The notes under the pieces are model-generated. The model worked only from the letters and a program-made list of their open reading frames with translations. It did not search any database and was not told where the DNA came from. Positions 12,568 through 21,400 of a DNA stretch of 31,460 nt are shown here, piece by piece. The first letter of the stretch is position 1; each line of letters starts with the position of its first letter. Source of the DNA: a virus; the IMG/VR virus record IMGVR_UViG_3300017917_002041, positions 1-31,460 of that record. One strand, written 5' to 3'. The translations under genes were made by a program, and so were the position numbers.

Positions 12568-13569
12568 AGTTTCTGAAAGCCAGGAATGAGTATTGCCAAT
12601 TGAATTTTTAAGACCATCAGCTTCATACAACATCATAAATGCTCCTATATTTAATGTATTTATATCTTCATTTAGCAATGATGTAATTTCTTCTTTATTA
12701 GGATCTGAAATGTTTGGTTGTCTTAGATCCATTAATTGGTAGTTAACATTTAATTGGTGTTTAAATTCTAAAACATTATTATACATTTTATTTCCGTTAA
12801 TGTTATCCTCACATATACTATATATTTCGTCTAGAGTATGTTCGTTATCATCACTTAATGGAAACAATTTAACTATCTTTTTAGGACCCAATCCTTTAAT
12901 TCCTGGAAGATTATCAGATGAATCCCCCATTAATGTTTTGTATAGCAAATAATTATTTGGATGTACTTCATATTCTTCTAATACATCTTGTGTTTTATAT
13001 GTTTTCTTTTTAGTAGGAGAATACACATGAACTTTATCAGATACTAATTGTAAGAAGTCTTTGTCTGCTGACATGATTGTAACTTCTTGACATTCTTTAT
13101 TTTTTTCAAAATGTTTAGCAATATATCCTATACTGTCATCTGCTTCTATTTTATCAATTGATACTAGAGTAACAGGTAATTGTTGTAAATACTGGATAAG
13201 ACGAGACATTTGATCAATCATTGCTTGACTTTCATCAACTTTAGTATCAAATACATCCCAATTAGTAATACGAGTAGTACTTCTATTAGCTTTATACTCA
13301 GGGTATAAATTCTTTTTATTATTACTATTACCTAATCCATCAAATACTAAAATTACTCGTGTAGGACGAAATGTTTTAACAGCGTATCCAATACTTCTTA
13401 AATACCCAACAAGACCACCAATGTGGTGGCCTGCTGGGTTGATAAAATTAACAGTAGAGAAACTACGAATAAAAGTATTCATTGAGTCTACTATTAGTAT
13501 TCTACTATTACGTGTAGGTTTTTCTCCTAACGAATTTATTATCTGGTTTAAAAATGCTTTATCAAACAT
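12544..13569 (-). CDS. 5'-3' exonuclease / flap nuclease (FEN family, T4 RNase H-like)
   Basis: Removes RNA primers and 5' flaps during lagging-strand synthesis. The 341-residue protein has acidic metal sites in ILIVDSMNTF (about 24-33), VILVFDGLGN, IEADDSIGYIAKHF and VTIMSADKDFLQLVS, then the helix-hairpin-helix region GDSSDNLPGIKGLGPKKIVK. The KNLYPEYKANR segment matches the helical gateway region. The length suits T4 rnh and phage 5' exonucleases. Its ATG shares one base with the uvsX stop, showing coupling. It probably serves the same fork as PolA, which has no 5' nuclease domain of its own. Confidence 0.92.
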   Translation of the reverse strand: MFDKAFLNQIINSLGEKPTRNSRILIVDSMNTFIRSFSTVNFINPAGHHIGGLVGYLRSIGYAVKTFRPTRVILVFDGLGNSNNKKNLYPEYKANRSTTRITNWDVFDTKVDESQAMIDQMSRLIQYLQQLPVTLVSIDKIEADDSIGYIAKHFEKNKECQEVTIMSADKDFLQLVSDKVHVYSPTKKKTYKTQDVLEEYEVHPNNYLLYKTLMGDSSDNLPGIKGLGPKKIVKLFPLSDDNEHTLDEIYSICEDNINGNKMYNNVLEFKHQLNVNYQLMDLRQPNISDPNKEEITSLLNEDINTLNIGAFMMLYEADGLKNSIGNTHSWLSETFGSLILR

Positions 13570-14651
13570 TATTCTGGTTCTTGTTGAAATCCTATATCAT
13601 CAATTAAATCATCTCTTTCAATAACAATATCGAAGTCAGATTCGCCTAACTTTGCTAACCATTCTGCTGAGTGGATTTTCTTATAATCATCGATGGCTTT
13701 TTTATCGTCATCAATAAATCCATGAGTAGTCATTATGATTGTTCCTTTTGATGAAATACCATTTACGTGGTTTTTCTCAACTTGAATTTTAGTACGTTTA
13801 GCGAACTCAACATCTTTACCGTTTTTAGTTGCTTTAATTTTGTTTGTACCAGCATTTGATACATTACCAAATGTAATGATAAATGTTGCATCATACCACA
13901 TTGCCATACCACCTTTATTCATCATCTTAGGTTGTGACATTGGTGTTTCTGCTTTAGCAGTCCAAACTTTATTAACACATACTAATGTATTTGTATAAGG
14001 ATAAGATTCTTTACGTGATAATAGAATTTTTTGGTTTACACCGTTTGAAAATTGAGTTGACATTGCTCCTGCAATCCACTCATTGTTATTTTTTCCTGAA
14101 TTTAATGACATTTGGCAAGTAATGCTACCAATTGAATCCCACAAGAATAATAAATCATGTGGTAAGTTACCTTTTTTCTGTTCATCTAATAAATCAGAAA
14201 TAAAAGCAGCTACATCTTCAACTGTGTTTAAATTGCTTCTGTCTGCAAATAGGAAAAATCCATTAAAATCAACTACTTCACCTGTATCAGGATCAGCAAT
14301 TTCATTAAATTGCAAGCCCATTTCACGAGCATGTTCCCAATTCCACTTCATCTCAGTAATAAGAAACACAGGTAATACTCCCATTTTTTGAGCATTAACT
14401 GCTGCTTCTAACATTGCTGTTGTTTTACCCGTATCCGAGTGGCCACGTAATAAGGAGATGTGGCCCATCGGGATACCAGGTACGGATGTAACGTCTTGAA
14501 AAGCTTGTGATAATGGAATCCATTTTTGTTCTTTAAACTTAACTGCAGTAGTTAAGTACTTGGATTTTTTAAAGGCATCTAGATCAAATGATTTAGATGA
14601 TCCTCTAATAGCAGACGATGCTGCTTCGTTTAAGCTTTTACTTTTAGCCAT
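13569..14651 (-). CDS. uvsX: RecA/UvsX-like recombinase
   Basis: Forms filaments on ssDNA and drives strand exchange and recombination-dependent replication. The 360-residue protein has Walker A GHSDTGKTT (70-78), the catalytic Glu region FLITEMKWNWE (E100), Walker B LLFLWDSIGSI (about 164-174) and a RecA-like KNHVNGISSKGTIIMTTHG region near 290. The N-terminus starts with a helical basic arm (MAKSKSLNEAASSAIRG) and the C-terminus is acidic. It lies two bases after the SSB gene and overlaps the exonuclease start by one base, the T4-like cluster of ssb, uvsX and nuclease. Confidence 0.93.
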   Translation of the reverse strand: MAKSKSLNEAASSAIRGSSKSFDLDAFKKSKYLTTAVKFKEQKWIPLSQAFQDVTSVPGIPMGHISLLRGHSDTGKTTAMLEAAVNAQKMGVLPVFLITEMKWNWEHAREMGLQFNEIADPDTGEVVDFNGFFLFADRSNLNTVEDVAAFISDLLDEQKKGNLPHDLLFLWDSIGSITCQMSLNSGKNNNEWIAGAMSTQFSNGVNQKILLSRKESYPYTNTLVCVNKVWTAKAETPMSQPKMMNKGGMAMWYDATFIITFGNVSNAGTNKIKATKNGKDVEFAKRTKIQVEKNHVNGISSKGTIIMTTHGFIDDDKKAIDDYKKIHSAEWLAKLGESDFDIVIERDDLIDDIGFQQEPE

Positions 14652-14653
14652 GG

Positions 14654-15457
14654 TTATTCTTCGTTAAATAAGTCGTTAAATTTGTCTGCTTTAGACTGTT
14701 TTACAGGAACTGTTGCATCTGCTTTCTTTTCCCAAGGTAAGTCACCTTCTTCTTCTTCATCTTTAGTGATGATTGGTTCTTCAGTGTCTTCTTCAGGATT
14801 AGCCCATTTTTGGAAGATTTCATTTAAGCTTTCATAAGTGTGATGCTTATTGATTGCTAAAATGTCTGGTTGTTCTTCCAACCATGTGTTTACTACGTCA
14901 GCTTCATCAGTAAGTGGTGTTGTTTTAACACGTGGTGTTAAATTACACTTAATACCTTTGCGACCTGCAACTTCTGCTTCAACGGCTTCAATAACGAAGT
15001 CACGACCATCCTGAATATCGGTATAGTCACCGTAATCTTCATTCATGGCAATGTTCATAAGTTGAGTGTAAATTTCCTTTCCAAATTCCCACAAGCGAAC
15101 ACCTACGCCTTCTTCACCACGAACAATAACAGGTGCAAATACTCTCATTTTTGGAGTAATTTTCTTTGCCATCTGCCAATGGTCAGGATTGTCTGATTTG
15201 CGTAATTTCTGTGCTGCTTCTACAATTGGGTCAGCTTCACCCCAGTTAGTTAACGCAAGGATTGGTCCTTTTGTGTAACCATAGTGAAAATAAATTTCAC
15301 GGAATGGAGTTGACTTGTTGAACTTAGAAGGAACGATACGAATCTGGTGTTTACCAGGTTTTGGTTTCCAGAAAATCTTTGTGTAGTCGATTTTCTCTTT
15401 AGCTTGGCCCTTGCTCTGGAAGGAGTCAAGCTTGTTTTTGATTAATGATAAATCCAT
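14654..15457 (-). CDS. Single-stranded DNA-binding protein, gp32-like
   Basis: I chose the internal ATG at 15457 (MDLSLIKNKLDSFQ), which is 24 bases after a class A -7 box; the upstream ATG at 15520 would lie inside the promoter and terminator. The 267-residue protein has an N-terminal basic helix for cooperativity, the core FWKPKPGKHQIRIVPSK and YGYTKGPILALTNWG (gp32-like OB core), and a strongly acidic C-terminal tail (DEEEEGDLPWEKK, KFNDLFNEE) that typically recruits replication proteins. No zinc-binding cysteine knot is seen, unlike T4 gp32. It is encoded with uvsX directly downstream. Confidence 0.88.
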   Translation of the reverse strand: MDLSLIKNKLDSFQSKGQAKEKIDYTKIFWKPKPGKHQIRIVPSKFNKSTPFREIYFHYGYTKGPILALTNWGEADPIVEAAQKLRKSDNPDHWQMAKKITPKMRVFAPVIVRGEEGVGVRLWEFGKEIYTQLMNIAMNEDYGDYTDIQDGRDFVIEAVEAEVAGRKGIKCNLTPRVKTTPLTDEADVVNTWLEEQPDILAINKHHTYESLNEIFQKWANPEEDTEEPIITKDEEEEGDLPWEKKADATVPVKQSKADKFNDLFNEE

Positions 15458-15480
15458 AACAGTTTTTATTTTATGTGATG

Positions 15481-15512
15481 TAAATATACGAACGTATAAT
15501 TGGGTATCCAAA
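15481..15512 (-). promoter_or_regulatory. Class A promoter for the SSB-uvsX-exonuclease transcript
   Basis: The minus strand has TTTG (15509-15512), a 20-base spacer and TATATTTA (15481-15488), 24 bases before the SSB ATG. The -33 region reads TTTGGATACC. The 11-mer CGTATATTTAC around the -7 box is identical to the one before PolA at 17938-17948. Confidence 0.8.
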
Positions 15513-15516
15513 GACA

Positions 15517-15541
15517 ACAAAAGCCTTCTTTTGGAAGGCTC
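15517..15541 (-). terminator. Terminator hairpin before the SSB promoter
   Basis: A 7-bp stem AGCCTTC (15522-15528) / GAAGGCT (15534-15540) with a 5-base loop. On the minus strand it is followed by TTTTGTTGTCTTTGG, a weak U-tract. It lies about 30 bases after the stop of the 193-aa gene and just upstream of the SSB promoter, so it separates two transcripts. Confidence 0.65.
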
Positions 15542-15571
15542 TTATTATTTTAATTATATTTGTGTTATGTA

Positions 15572-16153
15572 TTATCCTTCTTGCTCTAATTTAGCAATTT
15601 TTTGTTGACAGAAATTGATGATATCTTTTAAATACTCAATTTTATCTTCTATACTTTCAAAGTCACCTTGAAATAAATCTTGTTCAATATCATAATGGAT
15701 ACCGTCTTCTTCATTTAATTGACCTTCTTCGATATCTAAATCACCTAATACAGCGTTGATGTCAGGTCTTGGTCTAGATGTTTTAGGTTCTTGTTGTTTT
15801 GATGTGTATCCTTCTCTAGCAACTAATTCTTTAACTTCTAAGCTATTGAATATAGGATTAACTGCTGGTTGAGGTACGTTTCTTTCTACAGCGTAGTCAA
15901 TTTTTTGTACTCTTTTACCGTCTTTTTTAGCCTTAAATAAGAATACTAAAGCAGCAATTTCACTATTTTTAATACCTTCAGGTGCTTTACCTGCAGCTTT
16001 AGTTTGCTTTAAAATTTCTTCACCTTTTTCAGTGATTGTGTATGCACCACCCGTACCAGCTGTACGTGCCATTTCTGGAAGAGCCATTTCACTGATAGGC
16101 ATACCAGCTAATTTTTGCATTCTTTGTGCTTCAGATATAAGTTGTTGTTTCAT
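15572..16153 (-). CDS. Winged-helix-like protein, 193 aa
   Basis: I chose ATG 16153 (MKQQLISEAQRMQKLAG) because it lies 18 bases after a promoter-like motif; ATG 16192 would overlap it. The ISEAQRMQKLAG opening helix is a recurring N-terminal motif in phage virion-associated proteins, by recall. The middle (AYTITEKGEEILKQ, SEIAALVFLFKAKK, IDYAVERNVPQPAVNPIFNS, LVAREGYT) reads as a winged helix, which suggests DNA or protein binding. The C-terminal part is acidic and ends in a coiled-coil-like helix (EYLKDIINFCQQKIAKLEQ). Function unknown; regulator or scaffold are both possible. Confidence 0.65.
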   Translation of the reverse strand: MKQQLISEAQRMQKLAGMPISEMALPEMARTAGTGGAYTITEKGEEILKQTKAAGKAPEGIKNSEIAALVFLFKAKKDGKRVQKIDYAVERNVPQPAVNPIFNSLEVKELVAREGYTSKQQEPKTSRPRPDINAVLGDLDIEEGQLNEEDGIHYDIEQDLFQGDFESIEDKIEYLKDIINFCQQKIAKLEQEG

Positions 16154-16170
16154 GTATTTTTTATTGTGGT

Positions 16171-16180
16171 AATAAATATT
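16171..16180 (-). promoter_or_regulatory. Late-type motif AATATTTATT
   Basis: The minus strand AATATTTATT lies 18 bases before the ATG at 16153. There is no TTTG 20 bases upstream. It is the same motif as ahead of tube, sheath and tape measure genes, and supports the start at 16153. Confidence 0.55.
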
Positions 16181-16634
16181 AGAGCTCAACAATAGTATGG
16201 ATCTTGGTATGTACCTTTCTTAATCCACCGTCTTGCGTTAATAATATAGTATTTCTAAAATCAGGCCAACTAACTCTATAGTTAGTATCTAATACACCTC
16301 CGTTTAATTCACGGATTAATGTGTTAAGAGCATTAATTGTGTATAAGGTGTTTGATTCCTTCTTGCGATGTAGTAAAATTGTGCTTGGAAGCGCATTTTT
16401 TGAACTAGTGTTCATTACATCAATGTTGTAAGTCAATATTAGCTCATCAGTATCTGGTGATTCTAATACAAATATTTTATTATATAATATAGCGTAACGT
16501 TGGGTAAGAGTACCAATAACCTCTGTTAGTCTATTATGTTCAATAAAAGTGCAAAATAATTTATTCCCTGCCATGTCATCAATAACAATATTATCAAAAT
16601 TATAACTGGTCATAAATATGGGTGATTGGGGCAT
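16179..16634 (-). CDS. Hypothetical protein, 151 aa, in the replication cluster
   Basis: A soluble alpha/beta protein. It starts MPQSPIFMTSYNFDNIVIDD; a second ATG at 16613 (MTSYNFDN) is plausible. Strand-rich first half (NKLFCTFIEHNRL, AILYNKIFVLESPDTDELIL) and a helix NTLYTINALNTLIRELNGG followed by SWPDFRNTILLTQDG. It lies 10 bases after the PolA stop and so is probably co-transcribed with it. In T4 the RegA repressor lies near the polymerase, but I see no convincing RegA likeness, so no function is given. Confidence 0.6.
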   Translation of the reverse strand: MPQSPIFMTSYNFDNIVIDDMAGNKLFCTFIEHNRLTEVIGTLTQRYAILYNKIFVLESPDTDELILTYNIDVMNTSSKNALPSTILLHRKKESNTLYTINALNTLIRELNGGVLDTNYRVSWPDFRNTILLTQDGGLRKVHTKIHTIVEL

Positions 16635-16643
16635 AACTGTGTT

Positions 16644-17921
16644 TTATTTTAGTTCGTTGTAGTTTAATCCGGTTTTTATACGTACAGGGTATTGTAGTTT
16701 GGCGATTATTTCGCGTATTACGGGCAATTCTTCGCGTGACGCGTCAACTAATATGGAATCATATGTGTATAGTACAATGCGAGATTTTAGCGGTTTAAAT
16801 GCGCTAAATATGGAATCTAACTGCACTACATTCTGCGATGTTTCAAAGTTCTGTATGTAATAATTTAATAATTTTTGTGGTGTAGGATTATCAATATCTT
16901 TCAATTTAAATACTTTACCTGATGGCGTTTCGATACGCCCACTGTATTGAATTGTATTCCATAAATCTTCAGTAAATAAATGTACCTGTTTAAAGAATGA
17001 TTTATCTTGTAATTCAGGTCTTATACCTCCATATAAGTTCTGAAATGTTGTTTCTTTGACTTTAGGTACATCTTTAACCTTTAATATTTTAGCTATTTGC
17101 TCATATACATTGGTTTCATAATTAAAATTGTATCCAACTATTGTACCTAATAAACGCGGATGGTATCCGTTAAAGTCAAACTCAATAAACAAATCGTTAC
17201 GTGGAATATAACATGATCTTTCCCCGTTATCTTTATTTAATGCCGCGTAGTTTATACTGTTAAAGGCGTTAGAAGGGCGACCAGTAAGAGTATATAAATT
17301 ATAAGAAGTATAAGCAATTCCTTGTTTGATCGAAAAATGCGGCGTACGGTGTTCTTCATGGTATTTAATAAAACATTCTTTATCTAGTTTAATTCCTTCT
17401 CTTTCTATTTTATAAAACACATTAACTAATTTGTTAATATATTCTGTATTATTAGTAAGATATGGTTTTACTATATCATAAATATTTTCACAGTACTCAT
17501 AATGTTTGGAAATCGGTATTAATTCATTAACATTTTTTGAAGATCCGTAATCGCGGTAAAAATTAGAAATAATATTAGATTCGCATTCGCCAAAATCAAA
17601 TTTATCTCCGCCCTGCGCAATACGAACAAACGTTGCATCATGAATTGGCCCTTTAAAAAAATATCTTGTGTATTTTGAATCAACGGCATATAGCTCTTTT
17701 TCAGATAAATATTTGCGAACTGTTTGCCATTTAAGACTTAATGATTCATTATGACTTATACATAACATGTATCCTTTACCTGTAAACGGTTTCACATATA
17801 CAAGTGAAACTGTAGCAATAGCTGGATGGTAATTGTTATTGTTTGTAATTACGTGAACAAAACATTTATCAAACTCAGGTAAATTTTGTAGTTGAGATTC
17901 TTTTTCGATTAAATAAAACAT
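16644..17921 (-). CDS. Short, divergent family A DNA polymerase
   Basis: A 425-residue protein with the PolA palm and fingers: TGR motif in YTLTGRPSNAFN (210-221), motif A FIEFDFNGYHPRLLG (245-259, D249), the O-helix motif B KVKETTFQNLYGG (287-299; K, F/Y and G positions), IQNFETSQNVVQ (about 356-367) and motif C YTYDSILVD (385-393, D388). Motif C has Tyr where most PolA enzymes have His (HDE). Residues 1-150 (LVYVKPFTGKGYMLCISHNE and so on) look like a 3'-5' exonuclease domain in which the metal-binding Asp/Glu residues are not apparent. No 5' nuclease domain. As the only polymerase here it probably replicates the phage, but a repair role is possible. Confidence 0.85.
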   Translation of the reverse strand: MFYLIEKESQLQNLPEFDKCFVHVITNNNNYHPAIATVSLVYVKPFTGKGYMLCISHNESLSLKWQTVRKYLSEKELYAVDSKYTRYFFKGPIHDATFVRIAQGGDKFDFGECESNIISNFYRDYGSSKNVNELIPISKHYEYCENIYDIVKPYLTNNTEYINKLVNVFYKIEREGIKLDKECFIKYHEEHRTPHFSIKQGIAYTSYNLYTLTGRPSNAFNSINYAALNKDNGERSCYIPRNDLFIEFDFNGYHPRLLGTIVGYNFNYETNVYEQIAKILKVKDVPKVKETTFQNLYGGIRPELQDKSFFKQVHLFTEDLWNTIQYSGRIETPSGKVFKLKDIDNPTPQKLLNYYIQNFETSQNVVQLDSIFSAFKPLKSRIVLYTYDSILVDASREELPVIREIIAKLQYPVRIKTGLNYNELK

Positions 17922-17938
17922 AACCTTTGATTTGTACG

Positions 17939-17970
17939 TAAATATACGTTTAAATCTTTAGGTTACCAAA
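17939..17970 (-). promoter_or_regulatory. Class A promoter for the polymerase gene
   Basis: The minus strand has TTTG (17967-17970), 20 bases, then TATATTTA (17939-17946), 18 bases before the PolA ATG. The -33 region reads TTTGGTAACC and lies within the end of the 153-aa gene. Confidence 0.75.
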
Positions 17971-18419
17971 AAAGCTCTTAATCCAGGCATTTGTTTATCA
18001 ACTTCATCTAATGATTGAGTTGCTGAGTTGTATGATATGACTTGATAGTTTGGAGATAAAGTTCCAGCTAGTTTATTGTATGCGTCTTTATCTATTTCTT
18101 TTATTAGAATATCTTTAACAGTTAAATCTTTATGAAAATAACGAACAACATCTTTACTAGATACAGAATTTGCTTTAGTAACTATACTTCCAGCAGCGAC
18201 AACAACAGAAAAAGCAGCAGCTAATATATTATATCTTTCTAAAGGTCTAGATTTATCATCATATGTTCTACCTGTAAAATATTTGTTACCATTAATTATA
18301 ACATAAAACCCAATGTATGGTATTTTAGATCTAACAAAACGCAAAGCAAGATTTTTACCGATACCAGTTCCATTGGTGTATTGATTTTCTAATATTCTGC
18401 TTTTAGGTATCTGTATCAT
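17958..18419 (-). CDS. Hypothetical protein, 153 aa, adjacent to baseplate gene
   Basis: A 153-residue protein starting MIQIPKSRILENQYTNGTG. KIPYIGFYVIINGNKYFTG suggests a beta-hairpin docking segment, followed by SRPLERY and a hydrophobic helix ILAAAFSVVVAAGSIV, perhaps membrane or core contact. The C-terminal half is mixed (DILIKEIDKDAYNKLAGTLS). It is two bases after the stop of the 1125-aa baseplate protein and is the last gene of the virion block, so a virion or baseplate-assembly role is inferred from position only. No family recognised. Confidence 0.6.
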   Translation of the reverse strand: MIQIPKSRILENQYTNGTGIGKNLALRFVRSKIPYIGFYVIINGNKYFTGRTYDDKSRPLERYNILAAAFSVVVAAGSIVTKANSVSSKDVVRYFHKDLTVKDILIKEIDKDAYNKLAGTLSPNYQVISYNSATQSLDEVDKQMPGLRAFLVT

Positions 18420-18421
18420 TA

Positions 18422-21400
18422 TTATCTGTTAATAAATGTATTTACATTAGTAGTTAAAAAAGATGTTGGTGTTGATTTATTAGGAGTTACATATGATGGT
18501 TTATCTATTTTAGCTATATCTGTTAATAGAGTATTTCTGTTTATTGAGTATCCTCTACCAGCAAAAAAACTAATAATAAAATTTAAATAATCATCGTTTA
18601 CTTGAGCTCCAGTAGCATATGTTTTTAAATATGTTCCTAAATCAATACCTGCTTTATAATTTCTTTCTCTACCATTGACAACATCATTTAAAAATTTAAG
18701 TTGAACTTCAATACCTGCATCCAGTGTGTCATATGCTTTTGTACTTCCATCATCTATATTTCCTATATTTCCTGGGTTGTTTGTTCTAAATGATTTAGAT
18801 CCAGGGTAAAATCCTTCAAATTGAGCTTGTGCTGTTGCTAATACTCTTAAGCCTGTACTGATATTTATGCCTTTATTTTTTAAAGAAGTAATTGCGTTAT
18901 CTATTGATGGCCCGTATATATTTTCAATACTGGCTGTTGATGAAGGTATATTAACAACAGGAACACCACCTGCTGTTACAACAGTAGTTCCAGAATTAGG
19001 ATATTCATTATTGTTCCATTGTTTCCAAACACTATTTGCAGGTGCTGTTTCTAAAATAATAGGATATGCTTGTAGTGTAGTAGTCCAATCATTACCTTGT
19101 ATGTTATGTCCTATATTAGTAACAATATATCCTATCTTTCTATTAGATACACTTTTATATCCTTTAGGTATAATATCTTCATTAATTTGAAATAAATTAC
19201 CTATAATAATACCTCCAATACCATCTAAAGTAACAGTTAATTCTGTTGGTATAATAGATTTATATGCGTTTTGGGGATCGTATCTATCTAAAACTGATAG
19301 GAAATCTCTATATGCAAAATCTAAACCCCCATATAAGTAATTTGGGTTGTTATTTCCGTTACCATCTAGTGATTCAAAATATGTAAATATTTTAGTTAAG
19401 AAAGGTAATAAGAATGAACTTGGATTGCTCTCTCTATCTATTCGTATATTAGTAGAAAATGTCTTTTTAGGTATTAATCTGTCTGATATTCCATCATTCC
19501 AGGCAACCAATGTTGCGTTATCATACCCTAATTTACCAACACCAGTGGCATCTTGAGCACTAATTGCTATTATAGATCCCATTTCTGGGAATATTTTTGA
19601 ATTAAAGCTGTATGTTCTTACTATTGAATTTAGATTATGTATTTGTAAAGGAAATAAATTTACAGATGGGTCTCCAGTGTAATTAATATCTATAATTCTT
19701 CCAATAGCATTTCTGCTATCTACTTGTAAATCAAAATTGTTTATATTACCTAAGCTATTTTGGATATTTCTTAAAATGTTTTGAATATATTCTCTAATAG
19801 CAATTGTATTTTTACTTTGAGTATCGTTTGATGCTACGTTTTTAGAAACAGCTTGATCATATAAAAGATCTAAATTAACGTATATATTTTCAATGTATCC
19901 TAATGATTTAACATTTGCAGATGAATTAGGTAATAAAAATTGTAATGCTGCTTTAAAACCAGGTACATCAATTGCTGATTCAGAAATAGCACTAGCTACT
20001 GTTGATGTTTGATCGGCAATTTGTTTTGATAATAGTTCAGATAATGGATAATTGAAGAATATTTCTTTTATTTTTGCTGTAACAGCACCCTTAGTCCATG
20101 TTCTTCCTGTTATGTCTGTTATACTTGGATAGTCTTTTCCAAAGAAATCTATATAAGCAAATTCTAATTTTTTAGAAATATCATCAGCAATATAGAAGTA
20201 ATCAAAAAAGTTAACAAATGATGAAGGATTACTATTAGTTGAAATAAATGATCCTCCGTTACTAAATATAAATTGAGGTTTTAAATTATTTTCTTTTTTT
20301 ATTTCAACTTTAGAAATAGAGTTTAATAATTTATTAGCAATATCTTTTAAATCAGTTTCTAAATTTCCCGAATAGTTGTAAAATATTTTGTCTAATATTC
20401 TAAGAGAATTACCTAATTCAATAGGAACCTCTACTGGGGTTTCTGTTACTTTATTAGAAGTAAATCCTTTACTAATTGGAAAAAAATCTCTTTCTTGGAT
20501 AGCCTCTGTAATATATGTTGGTGTGGCAGTTGCTGCAACCCCTGTAAGTGCATTTTCTTCATTAGTGGCACTTTTTATTTCTTGAATGCTTAATGACTTC
20601 CAATTATCATTTCTAACAAAACAAATACCATAGTTAGTTGATAATGATAACGGACTAGCTATACATTCTAATGGTTTAGTTTTATCTATATTTCCATTTT
20701 CATCAGTATCGTATGTTGTTATTTGTGAAATTGGACTATTATTTCCATCTTTTAATAAAACATAATTATTAATTAATTCACATAAACTACCTAATGTTAT
20801 ATACGCTTCTGTTCTGACGTCACCTTTACCTAAGTATTTGTTTAATCCACCTCTACTTATTTTACTTATGTCTCCAAGTCTTTTAGACATGTATAAGTTA
20901 TACTTAGAACCGGGAAAATTAGGATCTTTAAATTCTCTAGAATAATTTAAATTATTACCGCTGTTTACTTTTTTATCCATGTAAAAAAATAATTCAGAAA
21001 GTAATCCAGGTATTATACCTCTTTCATAATGTGGTATTGGGTTAAAGTCTTCTTGAGGTCCGTATCCTAGTAATCCTTTTTTTTCAAATGCTTTTGTTTC
21101 CATTGGCACCCAGTTAACTTTTAGTGATTCTAATACCTCACCTAAAGAAATGATTGTTGTTGTACAATCATACCCACCATCATCACGAGCACTCCAATTA
21201 TAGTTTTTTACATATCCCAATAATGCATTGTAATTTCCATTATTACTACTTATCTTTTGATATAATTCTTTAAAAGCATCATTTAATGAAACACCTGTAT
21301 CAGCAGCAATATCTAATATATTGTATTTAGGTATTGGATTCACATAGCTCCATCCAAATTCTAAAAGTACAGTATATCCTGGGCGCATATAAAGTAATTC

